A stretch of 64,000 nt of DNA from Bradyrhizobium sp. 195 (lineage in GTDB: Bacteria > Pseudomonadota > Alphaproteobacteria > Rhizobiales > Xanthobacteraceae): NCBI RefSeq assembly GCF_023101665.1, contig NZ_CP082161.1, positions 7,353,501-7,417,500 on the forward strand, read 5' to 3'. The notes under the pieces are model-generated. The model did not search any database and was not told where the DNA came from. It saw only the letters and a list, made by a program, of their open reading frames with translations. Below, piece by piece: positions 17,425 through 25,113 of this stretch. Position numbers and translations under genes: made by a program. The stretch's first letter is position 1. The number at the start of each line of letters is the position of its first letter.

Positions 17425-18294
17425 CTAGTGGTCAAGCGCGCTGGTCAGCGCCTTTATATTGTGCCTGACCATGTCAATGTAAGTGGGTGCAGGCCCCTTT
17501 TCGCCCGTTAAACCGTCCGAAATCAGGGTCCCGCCGACCTTTGCGCCGGTCTCCGCCGCGATCCGCCGGATCAGGCGGTCGTCGCTGATATTCTCCAGGA
17601 ACACGGCCGGGATTTTTTGGGCCTTGATCTGGCCGATGATGGCAGCGATGTCCCGCGCGCTGGGCTCGGTTTCGGTGGAGACGCCCAGGGGGGCGATGAA
17701 CTGGATACCGTATTCGGCTGAAAAATAGCCGAAGGCGTCATGGGTCGAGATCACCTTGCGCCGTTCCGGCGGGATTTTGGCGATGGCGTCCCGGACCTCG
17801 CGGTCCAGCGTTTCGAGCTTTTCCAGATAGGCCTTGGTCTGGGCACCGAAGAATGGCGCGTCATCCGGACTGGCGGCAGCCAGCGCATTGGCGATATCAG
17901 TGACGTAGACCTTGGCGTTGGGGATCGATTGCCAGGCGTGGGGATCGGCGGCCGACCCCAACTTCAGGGGCGTGATGCCGGCGCTCGCAGTCACGACCTT
18001 CGCCTTGCTGCCCGCAGATTGCACGAGACGCGGCAGCCAGCCCTCCAGCCCAAGCCCATTGACGATGACGAGCTTCGCCTCCGCGACCCGCTTCGCATCG
18101 GCTGGCGCCGCCGTGTAGACGTGGACGTCGCCGTCGGCACCGACCAGCGTCGTAACACTGACCCGATCCCCCCCGACATTGCGGACGAAGTCGCCGAGGA
18201 TCGAGAAGCTCGCGACGACGTTGAGCCGCTCCGCGGCGTGGAGCGGCGAGGCGATCAGCAACAGCGCACAAAGCAGGATGATCCGCATCGTCAT
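17425..18294 (-). CDS. znuA: Zinc ABC transporter periplasmic binding protein
   Basis: A 289-residue cluster A-I (ZnuA/TroA) binding protein with a signal peptide (cleavage near HAAERL, residue 22). Probable ligands are the His of DVHVY (about 57), of DPHAW (about 118) and of STHDAFGYF (about 184), plus the Asp of LISDGLT near 262. The usual His-rich loop of ZnuA is absent, so the protein could also bind Mn, but the Zur box of the operon favours zinc. Its start overlaps the permease gene stop by 4 bases. Confidence 0.88.
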   Translation of the reverse strand: MTMRIILLCALLLIASPLHAAERLNVVASFSILGDFVRNVGGDRVSVTTLVGADGDVHVYTAAPADAKRVAEAKLVIVNGLGLEGWLPRLVQSAGSKAKVVTASAGITPLKLGSAADPHAWQSIPNAKVYVTDIANALAAASPDDAPFFGAQTKAYLEKLETLDREVRDAIAKIPPERRKVISTHDAFGYFSAEYGIQFIAPLGVSTETEPSARDIAAIIGQIKAQKIPAVFLENISDDRLIRRIAAETGAKVGGTLISDGLTGEKGPAPTYIDMVRHNIKALTSALDH

Positions 18295-19160
18295 GCTTCC
18301 AGATGCCGGCCGGGAAACAATTGCCGGACGATACCGCCGACGCGGCCGAACAGGACGGAGATGATGTAGAGCACCGTCGCCACCAGAATGACCGCGGGAC
18401 CTGACGGCACACGGGTCTGGAACGACAGCACGAGGCCCGCATAGCCCGAGACCGCGGCAGCCACGACAGCGATGCAGATCATGACGGTGAGATCACGCGA
18501 CCAGAACCGCGCGATACCAGCCGGCAGGATCATCAGCCCGACCGCAAGCAAGGTGCCGAGGGCTTGAAAGCCGTTGACGAGGTTGATCACGACGAGCGCG
18601 AGGAAGGCGAGATGCGCAGGACCGCCGGCACGGCTGACGGTCCGCAGGAACAGGGGGTCGACGCTCTCGATCACCAGCGGGCGGTAGATCACGGCGAGCA
18701 CCAGCAGCGTCACGGTGGCGTTGAAAGCCACCACCAGCAGCGTCTGGTCGTCCATCGCGAGGATGTTGCCGAACAGCACGTGCAGCAAATCGATATTGGT
18801 GCCCTTGATCGAGACAATGGTGACGCCGAGTGCCAACGAGGCCAGATAGAAGGTCGCGAGCGAAGCGTCCTCCTTCAGCCCCGTCGAGCGCGCGACCACG
18901 CCGGCAAGGATCGCGACCGCAAAGCCGGCGATCAGGCCGCCCGCCGTCATCGCAAACAGATTGAGGCCGGAGAGCAGGAAACCGACCGCGGCGCCGGGCA
19001 GGATCGCATGCGCCATGGCGTCGCCAACGAGGCTCATCCGCCGCAGCATCAGGAACACGCCAATCGGCGCGCCGGCCAGCGACAGGGCGATCACGGCGGC
19101 AAGCGCCCGCCGCATGAACTCGAATTCGGTGAACGGGCCGATCAGCGCGTCATAGACCAT
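18291..19160 (-). CDS. znuB: Zinc ABC transporter permease
   Basis: A 289-residue ABC-3 family permease with about eight transmembrane helices. It shows the family pattern SLVGDAMAHAILPGAAVGF (residues 48-66) and LLAVGLMILPAGIARFW (about 203-219). It would form the membrane channel with ZnuC and ZnuA. It begins 6 bases after the ATPase gene and overlaps znuA, so all three are one transcript. Confidence 0.92.
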   Translation of the reverse strand: MVYDALIGPFTEFEFMRRALAAVIALSLAGAPIGVFLMLRRMSLVGDAMAHAILPGAAVGFLLSGLNLFAMTAGGLIAGFAVAILAGVVARSTGLKEDASLATFYLASLALGVTIVSIKGTNIDLLHVLFGNILAMDDQTLLVVAFNATVTLLVLAVIYRPLVIESVDPLFLRTVSRAGGPAHLAFLALVVINLVNGFQALGTLLAVGLMILPAGIARFWSRDLTVMICIAVVAAAVSGYAGLVLSFQTRVPSGPAVILVATVLYIISVLFGRVGGIVRQLFPGRHLEA

Positions 19161-19166
19161 CTGTGA

Positions 19167-19925
19167 TCACGCCGCCCGCGAGCGTCCGTCCTCGGCGCAG
19201 GCCGTGGCACTGTCGTCAAAAGCCTCGCACATGCGCATCGCGACCAGCAGGTTCTCCGGCGTCAACACCTCCGCCGTCGGTCCCCATGCCACGGGGCCAC
19301 GCGCCAGCACCAGGGTCTGGCTGAAATGGTTGCGCACCATCTCCATGTCGTGCAGCGCGGCCAGCACGGTGCGGCCCTCTCCTTGCCACTGCTTCACGAG
19401 CGCGAGCAGATCGGTTGTGGTTTTGCTGTCGATGGCGTTGAAGGGCTCGTCGAGCACGATGAGCGCAGCATCCTGAAGCAGCACGCGTGCGAACAGCACG
19501 CGCTGCATCTGACCGCCCGAGAGGGTGCCGATCGGGCGGTTCTCGAAACCATTGAGGCCAACGGACGCGATCGCGCGCAGAATCTTCCCTCGCGCGGCCT
19601 TGCCGATGCCGCCAAACAGGCCGGCGTCGCGCCACAACCCGGTGCCGACGAAATCGAACACCGAGATCGGAAAGCTGCGGTCGATCTCCGCGCTCTGCGG
19701 CAGATAGGCGATGTCCCTGCTATCAAGCCCGCCGAGATGGATGCTGCCGTCGAGCGGCTTGAGGATACCGACGATGCCGCGCAGCAGGGTCGACTTGCCC
19801 GCGCCGTTCGGGCCGATCACGGCGACCAGCGCGCCTCGTGCGACTTCGCCATTGAGATGGTGCACGGCCGGGTGCCGGTCGTAACCAAGCGTGACGTTGC
19901 GGAATGCCAGCTGTGCCACGGTCAC
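19167..19925 (-). CDS. znuC: Zinc ABC transporter ATP-binding protein
   Basis: A 252-residue ABC ATPase. Walker A GPNGAGKS is at residues 38-45, the signature LSGGQMQRV near 137, Walker B LIVLDEPF near 158 and the switch His in ALHDMEM near 192. It powers import through ZnuB. Its start overlaps the stop of the His-rich peptide gene by 4 bases. The His-rich peptide and Zur box upstream mark it as zinc-regulated. Confidence 0.92.
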   Translation of the reverse strand: MTVAQLAFRNVTLGYDRHPAVHHLNGEVARGALVAVIGPNGAGKSTLLRGIVGILKPLDGSIHLGGLDSRDIAYLPQSAEIDRSFPISVFDFVGTGLWRDAGLFGGIGKAARGKILRAIASVGLNGFENRPIGTLSGGQMQRVLFARVLLQDAALIVLDEPFNAIDSKTTTDLLALVKQWQGEGRTVLAALHDMEMVRNHFSQTLVLARGPVAWGPTAEVLTPENLLVAMRMCEAFDDSATACAEDGRSRAA

Positions 19926-20170
19926 CTCATCGCCAGGAAGACCACGCCCCAGAGCACGGCACAGACGGCGAGCGCGGCCGCAAGGCGCGCGGCCATGGTC
20001 ATGCGCAGGATCGACCAGGGCGCCGCCTGGGCAGGATGCGGCGAGGCTGCATCGTGGACATGGGCGTGGGTGTGGTCGTGCCCGTGCGAATGCCCGTGGT
20101 CATGGGAATGACCTTGGGAATGGCCATGAACATGGTCTTGATGGTGGGCGTGGGACGCGGCGGGAACCAT
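19922..20170 (-). CDS. Small His-rich membrane peptide heading the znu operon
   Basis: An 82-residue protein. Residues 7-45 are about half histidine, in HGHSHDHGHSHGHDH-type runs, followed by one transmembrane helix (about 60-80). It probably binds zinc at the membrane face and may hand it to ZnuBC; no family name is known to me. The gene is first in the operon and overlaps znuC by 4 bases. Its ATG is only 5 bases from the Zur palindrome and no Shine-Dalgarno is visible, so the mRNA may be almost leaderless. An internal ATG at residue 57 would remove the His region and is unlikely. Confidence 0.75.
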   Translation of the reverse strand: MVPAASHAHHQDHVHGHSQGHSHDHGHSHGHDHTHAHVHDAASPHPAQAAPWSILRMTMAARLAAALAVCAVLWGVVFLAMR

Positions 20171-20175
20171 GCTAA

Positions 20176-20196
20176 GACGTTATATTATAACATTAC
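20176..20196 (-). promoter_or_regulatory. Zur operator
   Basis: The minus strand reads GTAATGTTATAATATAACGTC, a near-perfect palindrome centred on TATAATATA. It matches the proteobacterial Zur consensus (GAAATGTTATANTATAACATTTC) at most positions. A TATAAT within it can serve as the -10 box, so zinc-loaded Zur would block polymerase directly. It controls the His-rich peptide, znuCBA and probably the COG0523 and WD40 genes. Confidence 0.85.
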
Positions 20197-20212
20197 GCCT
20201 GTCCACGTCGGG

Positions 20213-20713
20213 TCACGGCTTGCCGATCAACATCGCGATGCCGGCCGCCACGAAGGGGAATGGCACCGATACGGCGCAGCGGAACCAGACGAAACGGGCC
20301 GGCATGAACGGGATTTCCCACAGGATCACCCGCTGGAAGGCGAACAGGGCCCATGCGACGACGTAGGCGACCACCTGGGGCACCCCGCCGCCCGATTTCA
20401 GCGCCACGGTGCCGATCGAGAAGCCGATGACAGGTCCGCCTGGCGTGGCGGCACCGGCGACCACGGCGGATGCGACCCCGAGCCAGCCGCTGTCCGGCCC
20501 GAGCCAGCCTGTGATCACCTCCTGCGGGATGACGGCGGCGATGTAGCCGGAGCCGATCACGCCCAGCGCGATCCGCGGCACGATGTTGATGAAATCCATT
20601 GAGCCTTCGCGCAGCGAGGCCTTGAACACGGCCGGGCCGCGGCGGAAGGCGATCAGGCCGACGCCGAAGACGGAGCCCCACAGCAGGATATCGATGAGAA
20701 GCGCGGCGCTCAC
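20213..20713 (-). CDS. Half-size permease subunit B (PF03773/ArsP-like)
   Basis: A 166-residue membrane protein with about four helices and the motif AATPGGPVIGF (near residues 73-83). It corresponds to the second half of a predicted permease of the UPF0718/ArsP type. Start GTG at 20713 overlaps the stop of the upstream half (GTGA), so both are made together. Its partner carries the same PGGP motif, which suggests an ancient duplication and a heterodimer. Substrate is unknown; ArsP relatives export organoarsenicals, but this pair lies next to zinc genes. It ends 17 bases before the Zur box. Confidence 0.75.
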   Translation of the reverse strand: MSAALLIDILLWGSVFGVGLIAFRRGPAVFKASLREGSMDFINIVPRIALGVIGSGYIAAVIPQEVITGWLGPDSGWLGVASAVVAGAATPGGPVIGFSIGTVALKSGGGVPQVVAYVVAWALFAFQRVILWEIPFMPARFVWFRCAVSVPFPFVAAGIAMLIGKP

Positions 20714-21321
20714 GTCTCGTCGTCCTTCGCGGCCGGCTTCGGATACATCCTGACGTAGACGAAGCGGCCGAGCGCGCCGGCCAGCACCGGCAGCGGCAGC
20801 GAGATGAGGATCCGCCACAGCGTGAAATCGGTCCCCATGATCGGGATTTCCCAGGCCACCGCCCGGCCATAGCCGATCAGGGTCCAGCTCACGACCATGG
20901 CAATGGTGGCGCCGAAATCGGCACCGACGGCGAGCAGCGCGCTCGCCACGGGATAAGCGGTGAAGGGACCGCCGGGCAGGATCGCGCCGAAGGCGGTGCC
21001 GATCAGTAGACCCATCAGCCCGGATTTCGGCCCGAGCGAGCGCGAAACCTTTTCGTGCGGCAGGATCTCGGAGATGAAAGCTCCGAGCAGGCAGCCGGCC
21101 AGCACGCGCGGCAGGATGCCTGAGAACAGCGAGAGATCGTGGGTCAGGATGTCGAGAACGCCGTCGGTACCGTCGCGCCGCCAGACCAGCGCCGCGCTCA
21201 CCGCCACCAGCGCGGCAATGATGATGGTCGACCAACCGATCGGCTTGCGGACTCGTCCCGGCCGTGGCTCGGACTCCGCGTCCTCGGCAGGCGCCGGGTT
21301 CTTCGGGGAAGGTTCTGACAA
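20710..21321 (-). CDS. Half-size permease subunit A (PF03773/ArsP-like)
   Basis: About 203 residues if translation begins at the TTG at 21321; the start is uncertain because no ATG is in frame and further upstream the frame enters a family E repeat. A charged Pro-rich N-terminus precedes four to five helices and the motif AILPGGPFTAYPVAS (about 113-127). The pattern VLAGCLLGAFISEILPHEKVS matches the start of predicted permeases. It is the first half of a split transporter with the overlapping gene downstream. Confidence 0.72.
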   Translation of the reverse strand: MSEPSPKNPAPAEDAESEPRPGRVRKPIGWSTIIIAALVAVSAALVWRRDGTDGVLDILTHDLSLFSGILPRVLAGCLLGAFISEILPHEKVSRSLGPKSGLMGLLIGTAFGAILPGGPFTAYPVASALLAVGADFGATIAMVVSWTLIGYGRAVAWEIPIMGTDFTLWRILISLPLPVLAGALGRFVYVRMYPKPAAKDDET

Positions 21322-21468
21322 CGGGTGTGGGTCGGCTCGAGGGTGATGCCCATCCTGATTAAGGGCACCACCGACACCATGCAAACAGTTCAACGACAGA
21401 CCCGTGCGCGCGCCGCGCAGGGCAATTCCGCACAGCAAAAAGGCGGCCGCTGATGCGCCCGCCTCTTT

Positions 21469-21572
21469 GTCATTCCGGGGCGGCGTGTCAGCGCCGAGTC
21501 CGGAATCCATCGAGCGTCAGCCCGAGTGGATAGATGGATTCCGGGTTCGCGCTTCGCGCGCCCCGGAATGAC
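21469..21572. repeat. Intergenic palindromic repeat, family E (gtcattccggggcg type)
   Basis: Outer arms gtcattccggggcg and cgccccggaatgac are inverted copies, with inner arms ccggaatccatc / gatggattccgg. Copies also lie at 48491 and 60882. It lies between sodB and the split permease. Confidence 0.85.
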
Positions 21573-21581
21573 GGGACCAGC

Positions 21582-22178
21582 TCACGCCTTCTCGAACAGG
21601 GACTCGACGTATTCCCAGTTCACGAGGTTCTCGACGAACGCCTTGAGATAGTCCGGGCGGCGGTTGCGATAATCGATGTAGTAGGAGTGCTCCCAGACGT
21701 CGCAGCCGAGGATCGGGGTGGCGCCATGCACCAGCGGATTCTCGCCGTTCGGGGTCTTGGAGATCTCGAGCTTGCCATTCTTGACCTGGAGCCAGCACCA
21801 GCCGGAGCCGAACTGGCCGACGCCGGCCGCCTGGAAGTCGGTCTTGAACTTCTCGAAGCCGCCGAGGTCCTCGTTGATCTTCTTCTCGATCTTGCCCGGC
21901 AGCTTGGTGCCGCCGCCATTGGGCTTCATCCAGCTCCAGAAGTGGATGTGGTTATAGTGCTGGCCGGCATTGTTGAACACCGCGGGGTTCTTGCCGAACG
22001 AGCCCTTGACGATCTCTTCAAGGGACTTGCCTTCCCATTCGGTCCCCTTGAGCGCATTGTTGCCGTTGGTGACGTAGGCCTGATGATGCTTGTCGTGGTG
22101 GAATTCCAGCGTCTCCTTCGACATGAACTGGCCGAGGGCGTCATAGGCGTAAGGGAGTGGGGGCAGCGTAAAGGTCAT
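21582..22178 (-). CDS. sodB: Superoxide dismutase, Fe/Mn type
   Basis: A 198-residue cytosolic enzyme that converts superoxide to peroxide and oxygen. Metal-ligand regions are visible: LEFHHDKHH (His27), NNAGQHYNHIHFW (near 70-80) and DVWEHSYYIDYRN (near 160-172). GQHYNHIHFWSWMKPNGG is of the FeSOD/cambialistic type common in alphaproteobacteria. Upstream there is a perfect EcfG promoter, so expression probably rises in the general stress response. Confidence 0.95.
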   Translation of the reverse strand: MTFTLPPLPYAYDALGQFMSKETLEFHHDKHHQAYVTNGNNALKGTEWEGKSLEEIVKGSFGKNPAVFNNAGQHYNHIHFWSWMKPNGGGTKLPGKIEKKINEDLGGFEKFKTDFQAAGVGQFGSGWCWLQVKNGKLEISKTPNGENPLVHGATPILGCDVWEHSYYIDYRNRRPDYLKAFVENLVNWEYVESLFEKA

Positions 22179-22212
22179 GGGTTGTTGTCCGCGACTGATG
22201 GGGAACTGGCTT

Positions 22213-22237
22213 AACGGGGACTCTTATAGAAGGTTCC
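22213..22237 (-). promoter_or_regulatory. EcfG (general stress sigma) promoter of sodB
   Basis: On the minus strand GGAAC (22237-22233) and CGTT (22216-22213) are separated by exactly 16 bases, matching the alphaproteobacterial EcfG consensus GGAAC-N16/17-CGTT. The expected start near 22206 leaves a leader of about 28 bases before the sodB ATG. Confidence 0.75.
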
Positions 22238-22421
22238 AGAGCCGTTAAATACCGCCAATTTGCGAAAACGCGTGATGCGACCGCTTGGCACGATTGCATA
22301 GAATCGGCGCAGGTGGCGGACGGTCACCCAGGCCAGGCCGGTCGCCGCAAAATATCATTGCCTTTGAAGCGGTTATGACAGAACGAATGCACCGCGAACC
22401 GAAGATGCAAGAGACGAAGCC

Positions 22422-22949
22422 ATGAGCGTTGAGATCGACATCCTGAACGGCGACGCCTCGTGGCCGATCGCGGAGCCGCTGCATCAGGCCGTTTGGGGAC
22501 CGCATATGGTCGCCGGCAAGCCCTGGGCTCACGTCAAATGGGCCAATGCGGATCTGCGCGTGCTGATCGAGACGCCGGAGGACGGCCTGGTCTGCCATGT
22601 CGGCATCTACTTCCGCACCGTCACCTGGAACGGCCAGAAGACGCATATCGGCGGCATCGGCGGGGTCTGCACCCGCGAAGACCGGCGCGGCCGCGGCTAC
22701 GCGACCCTGGCGATCGACGCGGCTGTGCACACCATGCGCGCCAACGAGGCGGTCCGCTTCGCATTGCTGGTCTGCGAGCCGCACAACACCGCGTTCTACG
22801 CGGCCCGGAGCTGGCTGCCATTCGAAGGCGAGGTTTATTGCGAGCAGCCGGAGGGGCGGATCCGGTTCACCCACATGGCGCCCTATGTCTTCAACATCGT
22901 CCGGGCGCCGACGTTGGGGACCATCGACCTATGCGGCCTGCCATGGTGA
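22422..22949 (+). CDS. GNAT family N-acetyltransferase
   Basis: A 175-residue acetyltransferase. The HVGIYFRTV stretch (about 53-61), IGGIGGVCTREDRRGRGYATLAI (about 71-93) and ALLVCEPHNTAFYAARSW (about 109-126) form motifs D, A and B of the GNAT fold. The layout recalls AAC(2')-like enzymes, but the substrate is unknown. It is divergent from sodB with 243 bases between. No neighbours give context. Confidence 0.8.
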   Translation: MSVEIDILNGDASWPIAEPLHQAVWGPHMVAGKPWAHVKWANADLRVLIETPEDGLVCHVGIYFRTVTWNGQKTHIGGIGGVCTREDRRGRGYATLAIDAAVHTMRANEAVRFALLVCEPHNTAFYAARSWLPFEGEVYCEQPEGRIRFTHMAPYVFNIVRAPTLGTIDLCGLPW

Positions 22950-23033
22950 CCCCTGCGTGAGGTGAGGCTGCCGCCGGGGCCTACCTGCCCTTATAACATG
23001 TCGATCATCATCTAAAATTCCGTCCGGTGACAA

Positions 23034-24419
23034 ATGACGATCGACGCCACTCTAGACGCCGTGCCGCCGCGTGCCCCGGTTGCCTCATCCATCGCCAGCC
23101 TGCTAACGGCGCCCATCCTGCCAACGCTGCTGCGGCTCGCGATTCCCAACATGATCGCGATGGTCGGCAGCACGCTGGTTTCGATCGCCGAGACCTCCTA
23201 TATCGGCCGGCTCGGCACCATTCCGCTCGCCGCGATCGCGCTGGTGTTTCCGTTCGCGATGCTGACGCAAATGATGAGCGCGGGCGCGATGGGCGGCGGC
23301 GTCTCCTCCGCGATCAGCCGCGCGCTCGGCGCAGGCGATCGGGACCGCGCCGCGACGCTGGCGCTGCATGCCGCCATCATCGGCTTCGGCGGCGGGCTTT
23401 TCTTCACGGTCATGATGCTCGTCTTCGGCCGCTCATTCTTCGCCCTGCTCGGCGGCCACGGGCGGGTGCTCGAGGAGGCCAGCGGCTATTCGCAGGTGCT
23501 GTTCTCCGGGGCGGTCGCGATCTGGCTCGTCAACACGCTGGCCTCGGTGATCCGCGGCACCGGCGACATGCGCTTGCCCTCGATGACGCTGATTGCGGCG
23601 GGCGTGCTCCAGATCGCGCTCGGCGGCACGCTGGGGCTCGGTCTGTTCGGCGTGAAGCAGTTCGGCATGCCCGGCGTCGCGAGCGGCCAGTTGATCGCGT
23701 TCAGCTTCGCTTCGATCTTCCTCCTCTGGTATCTCGCGTCCGGCCGCAGCCGACTGCCGCTGAACCTTCGCGCGTTTCATTTCGAGCGCGCGATGTTCCT
23801 GGACATTCTCAAAGTCGGCGCGGTGGCTTGTTTGTCGCCGCTGCAAACCGTGCTCACCATTCTGGTCTTCACGAAGATCCTCGCGACCTTCGGCACCGAG
23901 ATGCTGGCCGGTTACGGCATCGGCTCTCGGCTGGAATTTCTGTTGATCCCGATCACCTTCGCCTTTGGCATCGCCTCGGTGCCGATGGTCGGCGTGGCGA
24001 TGGGCGCTGGACATGTGAAGCGCGCGCGGCGCGTGGCCTGGACTGCAGCTGCGGCCTCCGGACTTACGGTTGGCCTGGTCGGGCTTGTCATCGCGATCTA
24101 TCCCTCGCTATGGGTCGCGCTCTTTACGCGGGATCCCGCCGTCACCGCCGCCGCCTACAGCTATTTCCATTGGGCCGGCCCGGCCTTCGTGTTCTTCGGC
24201 ATAGGTGTGTCGCTCTACTTCTCCTCGCAAGGCGCGACGCACGTCGGCGGCCCCGTGCTCGCTTCCACCGCGCGGCTTCTGATCGTTGCGATCGGCGGCA
24301 TCGGCCTGATGATGGCGCAGGCGCCCGCCTGGACGTTGTTCGCGCTGGTCGGCGGTGCCATGGTCGTGTTCGGCCTGTCGACTGCGGCCTCCGTCGCCGT
24401 CGCGCGCTGGGGCAAATGA
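23034..24419 (+). CDS. MATE family efflux transporter
   Basis: A 461-residue inner-membrane exporter with twelve predicted helices. It opens with PTLLRLAIPNMIAMVGSTLVSIAETSYIG, the usual first-helix pattern of MATE proteins, and repeats it in the second half near residue 255 (DILKVGAVACLSPLQTVLTILV). MATE pumps export cationic drugs or metabolites by Na+ or H+ antiport. It stands alone on the plus strand, and the substrate is unknown. Confidence 0.92.
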   Translation: MTIDATLDAVPPRAPVASSIASLLTAPILPTLLRLAIPNMIAMVGSTLVSIAETSYIGRLGTIPLAAIALVFPFAMLTQMMSAGAMGGGVSSAISRALGAGDRDRAATLALHAAIIGFGGGLFFTVMMLVFGRSFFALLGGHGRVLEEASGYSQVLFSGAVAIWLVNTLASVIRGTGDMRLPSMTLIAAGVLQIALGGTLGLGLFGVKQFGMPGVASGQLIAFSFASIFLLWYLASGRSRLPLNLRAFHFERAMFLDILKVGAVACLSPLQTVLTILVFTKILATFGTEMLAGYGIGSRLEFLLIPITFAFGIASVPMVGVAMGAGHVKRARRVAWTAAAASGLTVGLVGLVIAIYPSLWVALFTRDPAVTAAAYSYFHWAGPAFVFFGIGVSLYFSSQGATHVGGPVLASTARLLIVAIGGIGLMMAQAPAWTLFALVGGAMVVFGLSTAASVAVARWGK

Positions 24420-24529
24420 GCGCAGGTAAGTAAACGCAGACAAATAAACGCAGGAATGTGATTCCAACTAGCGTTGCACTATCCCGCCGGCCTGCTATGG
24501 AGGCGCTCCATTTTTCGGAATCCCTCTCC

Positions 24530-24967
24530 ATGACTTCCAGATTCGCTGCTCTCATCGTCCTCCTCGCTGCGCTGCTTGGCGCATCTGCCGCCTGTGCGCA
24601 GAACGCCGACGGGACATGGCTGACCCAGGCGGGCGATGCGCGCGTGAAGGTCAGCAAATGCGGCGACGGCATCTGTGGCCACATCGTCTGGCTGCGCGAA
24701 CCCTACGACACCGCGACCGGCCAGCCCGCCACCGACAGCAAGAATCCCAATCCGGCGCTCGCCAGGCGAGCGATGATCGGCCTGCCATTGTTCAGCGGCA
24801 TGCAGTCATCGGGTCCGAACAAATGGTCGGGCCAGATCTACAACGCCGACGATGGCAGCAGCTATGCCAGCAGCGTCACGGTGATGTCAGCGGATTCGCT
24901 GCGGGTCGAAGGCTGCGTCGGCGCGCTCTGCGGCGGCGAGACCTGGACGCGCGCGGGAGGTAAGTGA
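24530..24967 (+). CDS. DUF2147 secreted protein
   Basis: A 145-residue protein with a signal peptide (hydrophobic residues 5-20, cleavage near ACAQNADG). The mature part has the DUF2147 pattern: GTWLTQAGDARVKVSKCGDGICGHIVWL, then NPNPALARRAMIGLPLFSGM and a C-terminal GCVGALCGGETWTR. Cys pairs (KCGDGIC; GCVGALC) may form disulfides. Function is unknown; the domain is a small beta-barrel found in periplasmic proteins of many proteobacteria. Confidence 0.82.
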   Translation: MTSRFAALIVLLAALLGASAACAQNADGTWLTQAGDARVKVSKCGDGICGHIVWLREPYDTATGQPATDSKNPNPALARRAMIGLPLFSGMQSSGPNKWSGQIYNADDGSSYASSVTVMSADSLRVEGCVGALCGGETWTRAGGK

Positions 24968-24974
24968 TCTTCTT

Positions 24975-25105
24975 GTCCCGGACGCGATGCGGCGCCCATA
25001 AGCGCGTTCACGCGCGTCTTCGACGCTATGGCGCTGCTTCGCAGAGCCGGGACCCGGAAACTATGCACCTCGGCTCAGCAGCGCATCGCTGCGTCCGAGG
25101 CACGA
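24975..25105. repeat. Intergenic palindromic repeat, family G (gtcccggacgc type)
   Basis: Contains gtcccggacgc...gcagagccgggacc and then gcatcgctgcgtccgaggcac as imperfect inverted arms. A related copy is at 61822-61953. It lies between the DUF2147 and DUF3095 genes, whose stops face each other. Confidence 0.65.
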
Positions 25106-25113
25106 GAGTGCCC

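Noticed and set aside
22286..22298. Sigma-54-like TGGCAC...TTGCA before the GNAT gene
   Set aside because: The gap between the GG and GC elements is 3 bases too short for sigma-54.
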